This document shows positions 21,203 through 33,829 of a stretch of DNA of 64,000 nucleotides, piece after piece. Both the position numbers and the translations under genes were made by a program. Within the stretch, counting starts at the first letter, position 1. The number at the start of each line of letters is the position of its first letter. Under the pieces are notes generated by a model that saw only the letters and a list, made by a program, of their open reading frames with translations, was not told the origin of the DNA and ran no database searches. This stretch comes from Limonium bicolor (lineage: Eukaryota; Streptophyta; Magnoliopsida; Caryophyllales; Plumbaginaceae). The stretch spans positions 462,425,827-462,489,826 of the forward strand of contig CM041777.1 of the NCBI GenBank assembly GCA_023374045.1, read 5' to 3'.

Positions 21203-22520
21203 AGGCCTTGACATATTAACTAGAGTTGTGTCACTGCAATTTTTGATGTATTTCTTGCTTTTTTTATGTATGTAGAAGAAGGTAGGGTTGTTGGGTGGAG
21301 CAATTGATTGTTTCAAAATTTCTCCGTGTAGTCCCTCATCAACTCTATGGTAGAATATAGGTCTGGATCCAGCTCTTGCAAGCAAAACTTGTGACCATTG
21401 TACTTCAACTCAATTATATGTTCCTCCATCATATGCTAATCTTCGAACAGTAGCACCTACAAATGCAAAACACAATGAATTAGATAAAGAGCTATCAATT
21501 ATTACATACATCAATGAATATAACAGAAGCAGATAAAAGAAGTTCATTTCATTATATTCCAGCCAGACAAAACACATATAGCAGAAGATGTTCCAGAAAA
21601 CATAAGCAGATAAAATAAGCACATTTCAATCTATTCCAACCACACAAATCGCATAGAACAGCAGATGTTCCAGAGAACAACAAACGATCCAGATAACAGC
21701 AGAAGTTTTAGATAAAAGAAGTAGTAGAGAATTAATTTCTCCATTAAAGGACCACCAAGAACAGCAGATAATAGAAGAAGCAGTAGATACAACAGGTAGC
21801 CTATAGATACAGCAGGTTTTGGCAAGGTTGCCAATGAATTTTTGTTCTCAAAAAACAGATACCATTATTTAGAGCATAAATAAGACAGCAAAAGAGGCGA
21901 GCATCGAAGCCAAACAACAGAGCCACAAGGTCAGTGAATCAACGGGACACGGTGTCGAGGGAAATTTCCCAAATTCTAGAACCCTAAATCGAGGACATAC
22001 GAGGGTAATTTCCCCAAATTCCATAACCATTATTCAATACGTAAATTAACCAGATGAAGCGGGATGAAAACCAACACCAAACAACCAGCCAACAAATCTC
22101 ATTAATGGGACAGTGTCAAGGGAAATTTTCCAAATTCAAGAACCCTAAATCGATGACAGAGTAGAGCAGCGACACCAGGGATTAAAATTACTGGGAACTC
22201 AATTTGTTCCTCACGTTGAGCAGACCGTGAGAATCGATTAGCAATTTAAACCAACAAACAGGAAGGTGTCGACAGGAAAAGTGTCAAAGAGGTGCGGACG
22301 AGTTAGAAAATTAGGATTGGATTAGTGAACTAAAGGTCTATTTGGTCAAGAGAGGTCAAACGGTCAACCTCCGTTAGTGACAGACAGAAATAGAGGAAAA
22401 GTGTGACGGATTATAAATTGTTCTTACTTGATGAGTCGGCAGTGTTAATTATCAAAGTTTGTGGGTGGGTAGTGTTAAACCCCAAAACCTCGTGGGTGGG
22501 CACTGTAATTTTTCCTAAAA
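21203..22520 (-). other. Remainder of the Copia-interrupted locus, with local tandem duplications
   Basis: A minus-strand open stretch at about 21230-21385 (LARAGSRPIFYHRVDEGLHG) sits after a possible acceptor TTTGCATTTGTAG (about 21460), but all three frames of that exon meet stops. Upstream are two ~80-bp direct copies (21528-21605 and 21608-21690; AGCAGATAAAA... and TTCCAGA motifs), and a ~170-bp duplication at 21900-22150 (GTGTC.AGGGAAATTT and AACCCTAAATCGA). 22440-22515 has repeated GTGGGTGGG. No credible gene could be assembled. Confidence 0.4.
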
Positions 22521-22890
22521 TAAAAAAGGCACATCATGTATACGTACGCACATTGGAATTCACTTGAAAAAGATGCTCTCTCAGTGCCTTTCGCTTGATA
22601 ACACTTTGGAAAGCCATCAATGAGCCATCAAAGGACCAAGGTGCACGATTGACGATCGCATGAAACTAGAGATGACCAAACCCAATCCGGCCCAAAATAA
22701 GTTCGAAAAATCGGGCCTCAAAAAAATTCAGGCAAGCTTAGACAAAAAACCGGGCCCTGATTAAAAACCAAACCGGGCCCCGGTGAAATTTTGCACGTGA
22801 ATTTATTGTATTAAACAACTGAAGTTATAAAATTATATTTAATTTAGTTTTTATATAGTTTATTTAAATTATATTAATTTTTGAATTATA
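22521..22890. other. Intergenic; hAT-like terminal sequence possible
   Basis: TAGAGATGACCAAACCCAAT begins at 22667 and is followed by GGGCC/GGCCC motifs (CCGGGCCC and CCGGGCCCCGG, 22740-22790). Non-autonomous plant hAT elements often begin with AGAGATGGC and GGGTC motifs. No matching opposite end was found, so this is tentative. The rest is AT-rich with no gene. Confidence 0.25.
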
Positions 22891-25732
22891 TGTAACACTC
22901 CCATTTCTTAACCTAAGTATTGGTCCTAATTCATTTTATTAAACAGCGGAAGTCATAAAACTCTTGGTGTTACCGCCACACTCCTCCACGAGTGTTAAGG
23001 CTACTAAGGAAAAATATTTGCTCATTTAGATTATAGATTACTAAAGACTTTAAACTCTTGAGAAATGACCTTTGCTAAATAATTACATCCTTTATCATAA
23101 TCATCGAACCTGCTTAAACAATAATAAACAAGGGTATCCACACTGGAATTCCAATTACCTAGAGATTAGAAAGAGTTACGTACTCTCAACCAAAGATCAA
23201 TGACCAAAATCCAAAAGAAGAGCTAAAAAGAAAATTAATACCTATAAATTTCAAATCCTAAAACAAAAGTAATACAAGTAGGAAATTTCCTCGGGACCCA
23301 TGCTCTCAAATTTCTTCAATAACTGTGTGGAAACATTCAAGTACACAGACGAATAGACACAAACTGTCAGTATAAACAGTGTAAACATTAAGTGCCCAAA
23401 TCGGGTCTTATAAATACCAAACATAGTTTGTTTCCCCTTTCACTTTCTCATTGTATCTATTTCTACATAAGTGCTCGTGACCTACATGAGGTCACACAAA
23501 AGGTACATAGCCACATGTCACAATGCATAATCAAGGGTTTATAAATTACCATTATGAAATCCAAGGCACCTTGCCTACTTACCAAAGATCAAACATGCAA
23601 ACTTATATTCCAAACCATTCCACAATTCATTTCCAAGGCCCATGGCTAACCACAAGGCGAATAATTCCCACGAATCAAATTCCAAAGGCATATGGCCAAC
23701 CATAAGATTTAATTCCAACATTTCAATCCACACCACCTCACCCTAAACCCTTAAGTGAGCACACCCCTTATAATACCTTCAAACCATAGAGTAGATACTA
23801 GAGCTTAACCGGACAACCAGGGTACCGAGCTGACCAATAAGGTCTTACTGCCATACTTCCACGATTTGTTAGGTCGTCCTCCATCATCAAGTTCATCATT
23901 AAATAGTTTCCTCACTTCCATTTCATGTCACATAAACTTCACAAGATTATCAACAAGATAACACGACCATAATGCCACGATATATCATATTGTCCTCCAT
24001 CATAAAGTTCAAACATTAGATCATTCAATAACCTTACCGATTCATTTACCTAGATAACTCCAATGCTTACATAATGGTTCTCCAAGAAAATTCACATATC
24101 CTCTTGAGATTAAGAGGTTATCTGGCACAATGGTTAGTCTTATAATTATCACAAACCTTACATATTGATCACAAGGATTTTACCATGTCCTTACCTTTCT
24201 CTATTTACCATTCAAGGATTCAACAAAAACTTTCACATTCTCTTGACCACAAGAAGTAATTATATCGCTTGCTTTACCAATTGGTATCATAAACGGATCA
24301 TAGCATACATCCTTTTAGGATACACACATGGATAGACTTAGGTTTACGTTTTGGTTGACCTAGCTTAGGTCCAAGCTCTTGTTCTCTTTGCTTAAGCCCT
24401 AGTGTCATCCCCGGAGTCTAGGGAACCACATAACATTCAAACAGTAGCACACAGTCAATAACCATTCAACATTTTCCAAGGGTAATGCAATATTGCATAC
24501 TTCTTTTTCCTCCAAAAATCAGCACTAAACCACCTTAGGCCTTCAACTCACTTCTAACCTTTCTTTATACTTCTATTATGTCATTAAAGCTTTAAAACCA
24601 CACAAATAGCTTCAATAATAGAAAACCCAATCAAAATTTCATTTTCAGGCATAGAAGGACACGGGAAGAACTCAAAATTCAACTTCCACCAAAATCAACA
24701 ATAAGTGATTCAAACTCAAGGTTTAATCATAATATGAGGCTTTAATGAAAGACTTGGTCTAAAAATGAGTTTAAGGGTGTGAAATCAACCAATACTCTTA
24801 CCAATTGTAAATAGTAACAATGGAGGAGAAGAAAATGAAGATCTTTAGCTCAAATCGAAGCTTGAAGAAGAAGGAAGTTGTATTTAGTTGCCAACAACCA
24901 TGAATAATCAACTTAGGATGAATATTTAAAGTGAGAGATAGAAGGAGCAAGGGTTATTCTTGATGCTACTCTTGCTAGTTGTTCTTATACAAAGGAGGAA
25001 GTGATGGGAATAAAATAAAACATGAATAGAGGAAAATAAGAGACATGAGTGATTAATGGGGTGAAGAGGCATGTGACTTGCACATGTCTCTAATCATATC
25101 TTCTAGCTAATTAAAACAAATCCCTTCAATCTCCTAGAATTTTATTTCAAACCCTCCTTTTAAAATCATAGAACTTTCTAATAGTAGACAGAACACGTTT
25201 TTCCGTTTGAGGCAAAAACGTGATTTAAGCCTTCAATCTCATACTTAACCAAAACTTAGCTTTTCTTTTCCAAGATCTTCTCCATCATAAAAATAGTTTA
25301 AAGGTGTTTGGTTGGTGGTTAGAAAACATATTTTAAAGTCAAAGTATTTCAAACCACTCAAAATTACCAAAATACCCCTTAAGGTAAAAATGTGAAATAT
25401 AAGCAAACGGCTTCCGGGAGAATTACTCCAGAAGCTTTACTCTAGCCCGGCTTGACAGCAATCCAGATTTACATCAGTCTGGCTTTACACCAATCCTACT
25501 TTACATCAATCTGGTTTTGCACCAATCTGACTTTACACCAATCCAGCTTTACACCAATCCGGCTTTACACCAATCTGGCTTTACACTAATCCGGCTTTAC
25601 ATGAATCCGGCTTGACTTTCTAGAATGCAAGTATTAGTTTAGAACCAGAAGTAACTACTCGTTAAAATATTTTTAAGCACAATAATATAGGTTTAACTCA
25701 CTAATACACCCTTATTAAATCGGCATATTTCA
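22891..25732 (-). repeat. 3' LTR of Tekay/Del-type chromovirus
   Basis: On the minus strand it begins TGAAATATG right after a polypurine tract (TTTGAGGGGGAGGTAA, about 25733-25750) and ends GAGTGTTACA at 22891, about 2.84 kb. An AGCGGAA motif lies about 60 bp from that end, as in 11146-15446. It includes a 17-bp minisatellite (25448-25618). The integrase fragment just beyond the PPT confirms it is a 3' LTR. No coding features inside. Confidence 0.75.
25448..25618. repeat. 17-bp minisatellite in the chromovirus LTR
   Basis: About ten copies of a unit close to GGCTTTACACCAATCC run head to tail, with C/T changes mostly at the CCGG/TCTGG position. Confidence 0.85.
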
Positions 25733-25989
25733 TTACCTCCCCCTCAAAAACAAGCTTCATCCCCAAAGCTTAAACCAAGAATGATTTCACACTGACGATG
25801 TTATTATTTATAACCTTTCCATCTATTTCAACCCTTATTTTATGCATTATGTTATACTATGCAATGTTATTCTATTAAATGATATCACCATTGTACAAAA
25901 CTTTTAATTTCATGGTAATGAGTCATGCCAATAATGCAACTTAAATGCAATTCACTCCACCCCCCTTAGAATAATTGTTTATGACATTG

Positions 25990-26495
25990 TAACTAAAGTG
26001 TACCTTGGAATAAATGATGGAATTTCTTTCTCATTTCATCTTCTACTTCCCATGTGGCTTCCTCCCTTTCAAGATTCAACAATAGAACTTTGACCATCTT
26101 GGTCACTTTTGATCTAGTTTCTCTTGTCTTTTCATCTAGGATTCTCACTAGTTTCTCCACATAAGACAAATTCGGATCCAACTCCAGTCTATCCTGTTGG
26201 ATTACAAGGGAGGGATCATGTATATACTTTTTCAAATGAGAAACATGAAATACATTATGCACTTTTTCCAATTCCATGCCTAGTGCCAATCTATGAGCTA
26301 CATCTTTAATTCTGCCAAAAAGACCTCATAAGGTCCAAGGAATTTGGGGCTAAGTTTTCCTTTTCGACCAATTCTCTTGACACCCCGGGTAGGTGATACA
26401 TTTAAGAAGACTTTCTCACCAACCTCAAACTCTAGCGTCTCCTCTTCAAGTATGCATAGGACTTCTTCCTGTAATATCCTAGAAAATACCTCCAT
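25990..26495 (-). pseudogene. Chromovirus integrase C-terminus/chromodomain-like fragment
   Basis: 26495-26298 reads FEVGEKVFLNVSPTRGVKR...KLSPKFLGPYEV, the conserved GPY/F region of Ty3/Gypsy integrase. After a frameshift/stop at about 26290 it continues KVHNVFHVSHLKKYIHDPS, YVEKLVRILD and EATWEVEDEMRKKFHHLF, the C-terminal (chromodomain-type) tail of Del/Tekay integrases, stopping at 25993. All upstream pol is missing. With the adjoining PPT and LTR this is a 5'-truncated chromovirus remnant. Confidence 0.85.
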
Positions 26496-29279
26496 GGTTT
26501 AAGTCTTATTTCCAGAGTTAGTGTCACTTTTGGTATAGGAAGCCTTATTTAGTAAGAACTCTTACAGAAGAATTGAGGGAGTGCTACCAGAAGAAGTGTT
26601 CTAGAATGAGTGTACCAGAACCTGGGTGGGAGCTACAGTCACCACCGCCCTTACTAGGTGTCCTCTTCCTATTTGCTCACCTCACCATTAACCTGGAGGC
26701 ATGTGCCATGTGTTAAGGTGGTTACTTTTCTTGTATTTACACCTCATATTAGATTACTTAGAGAAATGGTAATCGACACTCATTTACCTCAGGGTGAAGT
26801 TATCTTTTAATAGCCATAAAGATAAACACCCATTTTACCGACCTTAAGTACTTATACAAGGTAACCCCTACACACTTTCACTTTTACTTCTAGTGTCGTT
26901 ACTCCCTAAAAACAGAGAAATAGCTTTTGTGGTTCTGGAGAATGAGTTGGATGGAAGGTTAGGTGGTGTCATGCTATTTGACCGAATCTAGGAGATTTCG
27001 AGATAAATTGTTGTGTTCACCACTTGTATGCTTGGTTTATGGTTGTCGAATATGTTAGTACTGGATGTTATGGTGTGAATTGCTATATTCACTTTTGAAG
27101 TGGTGTTGGTGATATGGTTGATTATGTTTTGAAAGCCTTGTGATCATGGTGATTATATTGATGGTTATTATGAATGTAAACACATGTTCTAAGTGGTTGG
27201 CTTAAGGTTATGCACATCGATGAAGGTGGAAAATTAGACAAGAAGAGTCTGTCTTTAGTGTGCTCTCAAATCTTACATTTGGAAGGATCATTCAAACCAA
27301 GGTTTTTTTATGCACTTCTTCACTTTTCCAGCTTCTAATACTTTTGTGTTATAATGGACTTGAAGTATAGATGAAATACTCGTCAATTCTTTCGCTATGG
27401 TAGTGCTGACTATGAATGCCTTCAACAACATTGATTTTTAATTTTTGCCTAGTTTCTATTTTCATTGCATCACTAATTTTTCAATTCTTTTTAGTTGAAG
27501 TGAGATGATAGACATGGTTTTGTGTAGTCTTTGGTAGAGCCGTATTATAGGGTAACCTAATATATCATGAATTATTGTCTCTGGTTATTGCAATAGCCTT
27601 TCTGCTTTAAATCCTCATGCTTCCTTTGTTTTTGTATAAAACAATAGGTAGCTGAGATGATATCAACTATGGTATTTGCTTAGTACTTTTTCGTTGACAT
27701 CCTTTTCCAAACAGTGAATGATTGAGTAAAGCATGGAATGATTGCTTCCTTTTTTCATCTGTGTTCAAAGGCATGATGGGGTTTTGGTTCATTAACTCCT
27801 CTGTTCATATTTCTTTTGGCTATAAAGATGTCTTCCTGTACACCATTTTGCCTTTATTTTCGCCACTTTCTTGGGTTTCTCTTCCTTGCAGGCTTTCTTG
27901 ATTTTTTTCCCATACTACACACCCACATAGCAATCTTTCACTTTCTTTTCTCCTCTAAGTGGCTTGTTGTTTTGATGTTGTTTTAGAGGGAACAAGTTTG
28001 AATGGCTCGCGGAAGACATTTACTTGCCCGGAACAGCTTGTCTGAGTGTGTATAGAAGACTGCAAAGGAACCATTGACAATTGATCATCATCATCTTATT
28101 GCTGCACCCAGAATTCAGTGGGATCATGCTGTTAGCATAGGATTGGTGTTTGAAGGATTCTCAAACATGTAATTTTTTATCAACTCTTCACTATTAAATG
28201 AAGCTGTTAAATACATTTTCACATGGTTTAGTTTTTTTTATTTTTTTCACATTCATTATGGTTTGTAAACAAACAGTGAATGATTTTGATATTTTGGTGA
28301 AGGAACCATTTGAGACATTTGGTTAGTGTTGTATTATAAGGTGGAGTTATATTGTCTATAAATGTTTAGTTTGGCGGTGGATAGTATTTGGACATGCAAA
28401 ATGAATGGTTTAATATGGTAATTATATACTTTGAATGCGCGTTGAAACTTGATTGGTAATACTATTATCATATAATGGAATTTCGTTGCTTGCTTGATTG
28501 AAAAAGGATGTGATCATCTTGTTCTTGTTTGTCATATGAGTTGTTGTCAATGACAGGTTTTTGGTGCTAAAATGAAATTTTATGTGTTTTTGAGGCAGTT
28601 GTATTTTATAAACACCTCAATACATCACACATATTTAGAATGTTTTAAGACGTTTCCAATAAAAACATTGTACCTTTTGCATCAGCTCATGTGACGCAGT
28701 CAGCAAGAATCTTAAAAGAGCAAAAGCAAGGGCCTCAAAAAATGTTTTTTCTACTAGTGGCTTCTGCGGTGATGTGGGAGGGTGATGAAGAATTATCTTC
28801 ACAACAAAGGGAGTAAATTGAAGGATTGAAATAGGGGGAGGAGAAGAAGAAAGAAGAAGACTTTGTTTTAAAACCTGTAAAATCATCTTTTGAAAGGAGA
28901 ACTTAAGGTAGGCTGGAATTTATGAAACTGTTTCTTCCAAAGACTATTTCGATAAGTTGGATGCAGTATGACATTTTAAAATTAAACTACCTAAAATAAT
29001 CTTTTAAAATAACAATTTCTAAAGTCATCTCTTCTAAATACGATTTTTGTCTTTAACAAGTGTTGAAGCAAAGACTAACTATGTGATGAGGATATGAGAA
29101 ATCATCTTTCGGAAAGATGATTTCTATCTTCATTCAGCAAAAAATCATTATTCGAAAAGAATATATTTTTAAAAAATGTTAGTTTAAGAATTAGTTTCAA
29201 AGTTGTGCTAGTATCTGGAAAAAAAATTAAAGTGATATTTCCATCCATCACACGATTCATCATCAGCTGTTTATCACCC
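26496..29279. other. Non-coding stretch, nothing recognised
   Basis: AT-rich sequence without a credible gene in six frames. Open stretches are short and lack family motifs. The boundary with the truncated integrase at 26495 is abrupt. Confidence 0.5.
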
Positions 29280-32200
29280 AATTCCTCTATGAAAGATTGC
29301 GCTCTATCGGCTGAAGGAAGTGGACCCAACTGAAGTAAATATTCAATCTTTTAAACAACTTTCATCTCATTTGGATACTTTGTTATTTATACATGAAGTA
29401 AGATTAGCTCAACGTTCAAGGTCTATTTGGCTATCAGCGGGGGATAGAAACACTAATTTCTTTTTTAATAGAGTTAAAGCTAGAGTAAAAACAAATACTG
29501 TTCATTTTCTTGTTGATAGTAATGGTGCTAGGCATGAGAGTTGGGATGGTATTGAAAGCCTTGCTCGGGGATATTTTCAAACACGTTTTTCTTCCACCTT
29601 TTCACAGCCAAATGAGCATTTGTTAGCATGTATTGAATGGTGGATCCCTCGATAAGTGTCTGAAGCTATTGGAGTTCCATACACTAGAGAGAAGGTGCTT
29701 GTGGCATTGAAAAGTTTACATTCAAACAAGGCGTCTGGTCCCGATGGGGTAAACGGTATGTTCCTTAAAACTTATTGGGATATTGTACATGAAGATTTTA
29801 TTGATACTGTTTTATCTATTCTTAATACAAATATTTTGCCTTCAGATATCAACCATACACACTTAGTTTTAATACCTAAAAAGAAGGGGGCATCCATTCT
29901 TTCTGATTTCCGCCCAATATCCTTATGCAACACCGTTTATAGGGTGATCTCAAAGGTTCTTGTTAATCATGTTAAATCATATATGTCTCTAGTTATCACT
30001 GAAAGTCAGGCTGCATTTGTCAGTGGCCGATTAATTATTGATCAAATCATTGTTGCTCATGAGTTATTGCATATAATGAGGGGATCTAAGGCTATTAAGA
30101 AAGGAACCCTAGCATTTAAAATTGATATGTCCTAGGCCTTTGACCGTGTTGAATGGGCCTTTTTGTTCCAAGTCTTGGAATGTATAGGCTTTCATATGAA
30201 TTGGGTGATTTGGTGCGTAAATTTTTAACCACTGTGTCTATGGCAGTCATGATCAACGGTCATCTAGGACATAACTTCTATCCACAACGGGGTTTAAGGC
30301 ACGGGGATCTCTTATTACCTTATTTGTTTATATTTGTATGAAGGGTCTAGCTTCTAGCCTAAGGCTTTCTGCAGACATGGGTCTTTATAAGGATTTTCAT
30401 GTTAAAGGTCTAGGTGGTGGTATTACAAATTTATTCTTTGTTGGTGATTGTCTGATCTTTGGTGAGGCAACAACTGATAATGCAAGAGTGCTATGGGGGT
30501 CGTTAATGACTTCTGAGAGGCTCAGGGCAGCTGATCAATTTAGAAAAGTCAGCATTATGTTTTCCTCCGATGTGCCATCTACTGTAAGGGATGAGATAAA
30601 AACAGTTTTTGGGGTACGTGAGTGTGCTGAATTTGGCCTGTATCTTGGTTTTCCAAGTCATACATGTACTAGTAGAGTCAAGTTGTTTAGTTATTAAAAA
30701 GACCGCATAGTAAGGAAAAGGCAAGGGTGGGGTAGGAATGTATCACAGGTTGGAAGATGTGTTTTGATTAAGTATGTTTTATAAGTTCTTTCTACCTATA
30801 TAACGAGTGTGGTACGTCAGCCAAATACTCTTATTAAGGCATTGCAACAGTTGATAGCTATATTTTGATGGACAGGATCAGTTGTCAAGCGGGGTATGCA
30901 TCTGTTAAAATGGAACAAAATGTGTCAAAGTCTAGACTATAGGGGTTTGGGTTTCCGTAATCTTACAAATTTTAATCATGCTCTACTACTTAAACAATGT
31001 TGGAGGATTCTCACCAATTCTAGTTTATTAGTTTCTAAGGTTCTAAAGGCCAGATATTTTCCCACAACTGATTTTTTTGGGAATACTCTGACTGCTTGAC
31101 CAAGCCTAATCTGGAGAGCATTTTGGGGAGTAAAGATCAAACTTCATTTAGGTGCCAGACGAATAGTGGGAGATGGCACAACCATTCAGTTATCTAATAG
31201 GTGGGTTCCGGATAGGCCAGAGGGTAGAGTGTATTTTTGGTTTTCTCCTTCTGCTTTACGTGAATCAGCATTTGTTTCCACTCTTATACATAATGAGAGT
31301 AAATCATGGCATGAAAATTTGGTGCAAAATTGGTTTACAGATGAAGATGCATCTAAAATTTAACAAATACCATTATCACAATCTGAAGGATGTAGATGGA
31401 AATGGTGTCTGGCCGTTGCTGGCACTTTTAATGTGCGTTCAGCTTACTTTGCCCTGCAGGGTGCTTCATGTTTCGTATCTTCGGGCTCAGGTACAGGCAT
31501 ATTAGGGAAGGTAATGTGTCGTATTTAGAAGTGTGATATTCCTCCAAGAGTTAAAGTTTTCTATTGGAAGTTGATGAATGCCATTGTGCCTTGCCAGGCA
31601 TTGTTACATAAGCGATGTGGAGATCAATCGGATCCCCATTGTATGTGTGGGTCTGATGAAACTTTGGTGCACTTGTTTATTCACTGCCCAGAAGTTTTGC
31701 CTCTATGGAATTTTATTAGCATCTACCCTCCAGGAACGATGTTTACTGATCAAGCTTTGTGTAATTGGTTTATGCATTCATGTATAACTATGTCTTTATA
31801 CTAATCTAGCAATGCTTGCTATGTTTTTGTGAAAAAACTGGTTTTCTAAATGTCAGGTTTTACATGGACGGGTGAGCTCTCTTGGGTGGGGATTTCATCA
31901 AGCTCAAGCTTTCTTGGATGCAGTATGGTTCAATCATCAAGCAAGGAAAGGGTGCCCAACAATATAAGATTATATCTCTGTGTTCGTTGATTGCATTTAC
32001 AAAGTAGGGGAAGGAAGTCTTGGTGTGTGTTGCGAAAATACATGAGGTTTTGTGGTGGGGTGGCTGCAGAGGCTCGGGTGGTGGCGTCCAAGCCAGGGGA
32101 AGCGGAGGCGAAGGCTTTGAAGCTGGGAATTAAGATGGCGCTGCAAGCTGGATGGACAAGGATCAGGATGATTTCGGATTGTAACAAATCATAGGTTATC

Positions 32201-32410
32201 TAAATAGAGATAGTTTGGTTATTAGTAATGAAATAGGTTGGTTTTAGATCATGTCATTTTGAAAGTTGCTTGTTTTGATGATATTTGATTTTTGTATTAT
32301 CCATGAGACTCAAATCTTAGAGCACATATGCTAGCTTCCTATGTTAAATCGGTTGGAAATGAGTTTTGTTGGTTGTATGATGTAGCAAACGAGATTGTAC
32401 TACTTTGTGC
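29280..32410 (+). pseudogene. Decayed L1-type LINE ORF2 (RT, zinc-finger, RNase H-like tail)
   Basis: Consecutive plus-strand blocks are recognisable. 29320-29655: pre-RT region (RSIWLSAGDRNTNFFFNRVK). 29656-30135: RT fingers (NKASGPDGVNGMFLK; LIPKKKGASILSDFRPISLC; ITESQAAFVSGR; LAFKIDMS*AFDRVEW with TAG for Lys). 30153-30341: RT with QRGLRHGD. 30338-30697: the catalytic box is FVGD rather than FADD. 30896-31363: GLGFRNLTNFNHALL and GDGTTIQLSNRWVP. 31571-31804: zf-RVT (CGDQSDPHCMCGSDE). 31991-32194: RNase H remnant. There are at least six stops and several frameshifts; endonuclease and ORF1 are absent. It belongs to a different L1 subgroup from the two minus-strand LINEs. Confidence 0.85.
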
Positions 32411-32415
32411 TTAGT

Positions 32416-32688
32416 ACTCCCTCCTATTCTAAATATAAGTCGTTTTAGGCTTTAGAATTATGTTCAAATTATAAGTCGTTTTAGATTTTTTATATCTATC
32501 TTTCTACTTTTACCCTTTCTACTTTTTTAATTATTATTATCATTACACTCTACTTTTTATCCTACCAATAAAGTATACTTACTTTTTTATTCTCCCAATA
32601 CAAAAAGTAAGAGTATGCTAGTCTTTTTAAACTCTTTCTTAAAAATTGTGAAAAAGTCTAGAACGACTTATAATTAGAATAGGAGGAG
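32416..32688. mobile_element. Stowaway-like MITE, copy 1
   Basis: 273 bp with terminal inverted repeats (CTCCCTCCTATTCTAAATATAAGT and its near complement; key end CTCCCTCC) and TA on both sides. It carries an internal second copy of ATAAGTCGTTTTAG. It is over 90% identical to the reverse complement of 33086-33356. Confidence 0.9.
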
Positions 32689-33085
32689 TATAATCTAATA
32701 TCGTGTATTTCCTTTAAAAAGATTCCTACTTGAAAAGTCACCCTATTTAAATGGTTTTCTTCTAATGATTGGGCATCGTTCAAACTGCATAGATAAGTGG
32801 CTTCTTCAAAATGTTAATTTTGTGCATAGGTGGCTTTTGTTATTAGATAATAACCAATTTTATTAAACTACAATACATTACGAGACTTTATTTTAGAGAA
32901 TACTATTATATTTGAATACACATTTTTTTTCTATACTAATTTTTTTGAATTTATAATAATACTCCATCCGTTAATTAATATCTATCGTTTTAAGGGGTGA
33001 TTCTTATTTAAAAAATATATGTCATTTTAACTTTTTGATACATTTTTTTCTACTTTTATATTTACTATTTAACACAAAAATAATA
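32689..33085. other. AT-rich spacer, partial MITE-like end
   Basis: No gene. At 32965-33000 CTCCATCCGTTAATT...CTATCGTTTTAAGG resembles a Stowaway terminus. A GACGGATGG near 33500 could be its far end, with copy 2 nested inside, but the match is short. Confidence 0.35.
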
Positions 33086-33356
33086 CTCCCTCCTATTCTA
33101 ATTATAAGTCATTCTAGACTTTTTCACATTTTTTAAGAAAGAGTTTAAAAAGACTAGTATACCCTTATTTTTTGTATTGGAAATAAAAAAGTAAGTATAC
33201 TTTATTGGTAAGATAAAAAGTAGTGTGCAATGATAATAATAATTTAAAAAGTATAAAGGGTAAAAGTAGAAAGATAGATACAAAAAGTCTAAAACGACTT
33301 ATAATTTGAACATATTTCTAAAGCATAAAACGACTTATATTTAGAATAGGAGGGAG
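33086..33356. mobile_element. Stowaway-like MITE, copy 2 (inverse orientation)
   Basis: 271 bp, CTCCCTCC ends and TA flanks. It is the reverse complement of copy 1 with scattered substitutions and few indels, so both come from one family. Confidence 0.9.
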
Positions 33357-33358
33357 TA

Positions 33359-33829
33359 ATTATCTAGATGGAAAAATAAAAAGCAAGAATACAGACGTCA
33401 TCTTTCTACTTTCCTTAACATTTTTTATCGTTTCTATAATTTATGTTCAATGAAAAGTTGCACCGGATTATCATTTGACCCACTCTAATAAACCACGAAT
33501 GACGGATGGATGATGAAGGACGGTCATTCGGGTGATGAATGCTGGTCTACGGTCAAAAAAGGGACCATGCCCATGTGTATGTGGATTGGGTATATGCTCA
33601 AGTCACTTTCAGTTTTTAGATTAGAATTTATTTTTGAAAACATTAATCTTAACCGTAAATAAGTTTACTTATTTAATAATTAGTTTTTTAAAATTAAAAT
33701 ACAAAAAAATAAATATAGAAGGGTATAATAGACTACCCTTTTCACTAATAACTCCCTCTCATTGAATATAGCGACAGTTACTACGTCATATCCATTACTC
33801 TTCATTCTCTACCAAAAAGAAATAACTTC
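33359..33829. other. Spacer, nothing recognised
   Basis: AT-rich non-coding sequence without repeats or genes I can identify, apart from the possible MITE end near 33500. Confidence 0.4.

Noticed and set aside
22667..22790. Confirmed hAT element
   Set aside because: Only one possible end seen; no matching inverted end or 8-bp duplication found.
25448..25618. CRISPR-like array
   Set aside because: Plant DNA, 17-bp units with no unique spacers; a minisatellite inside an LTR.
28635..28886. Short minus-strand ORF as a gene
   Set aside because: Low-complexity, no motif, no splice context or neighbours supporting it.
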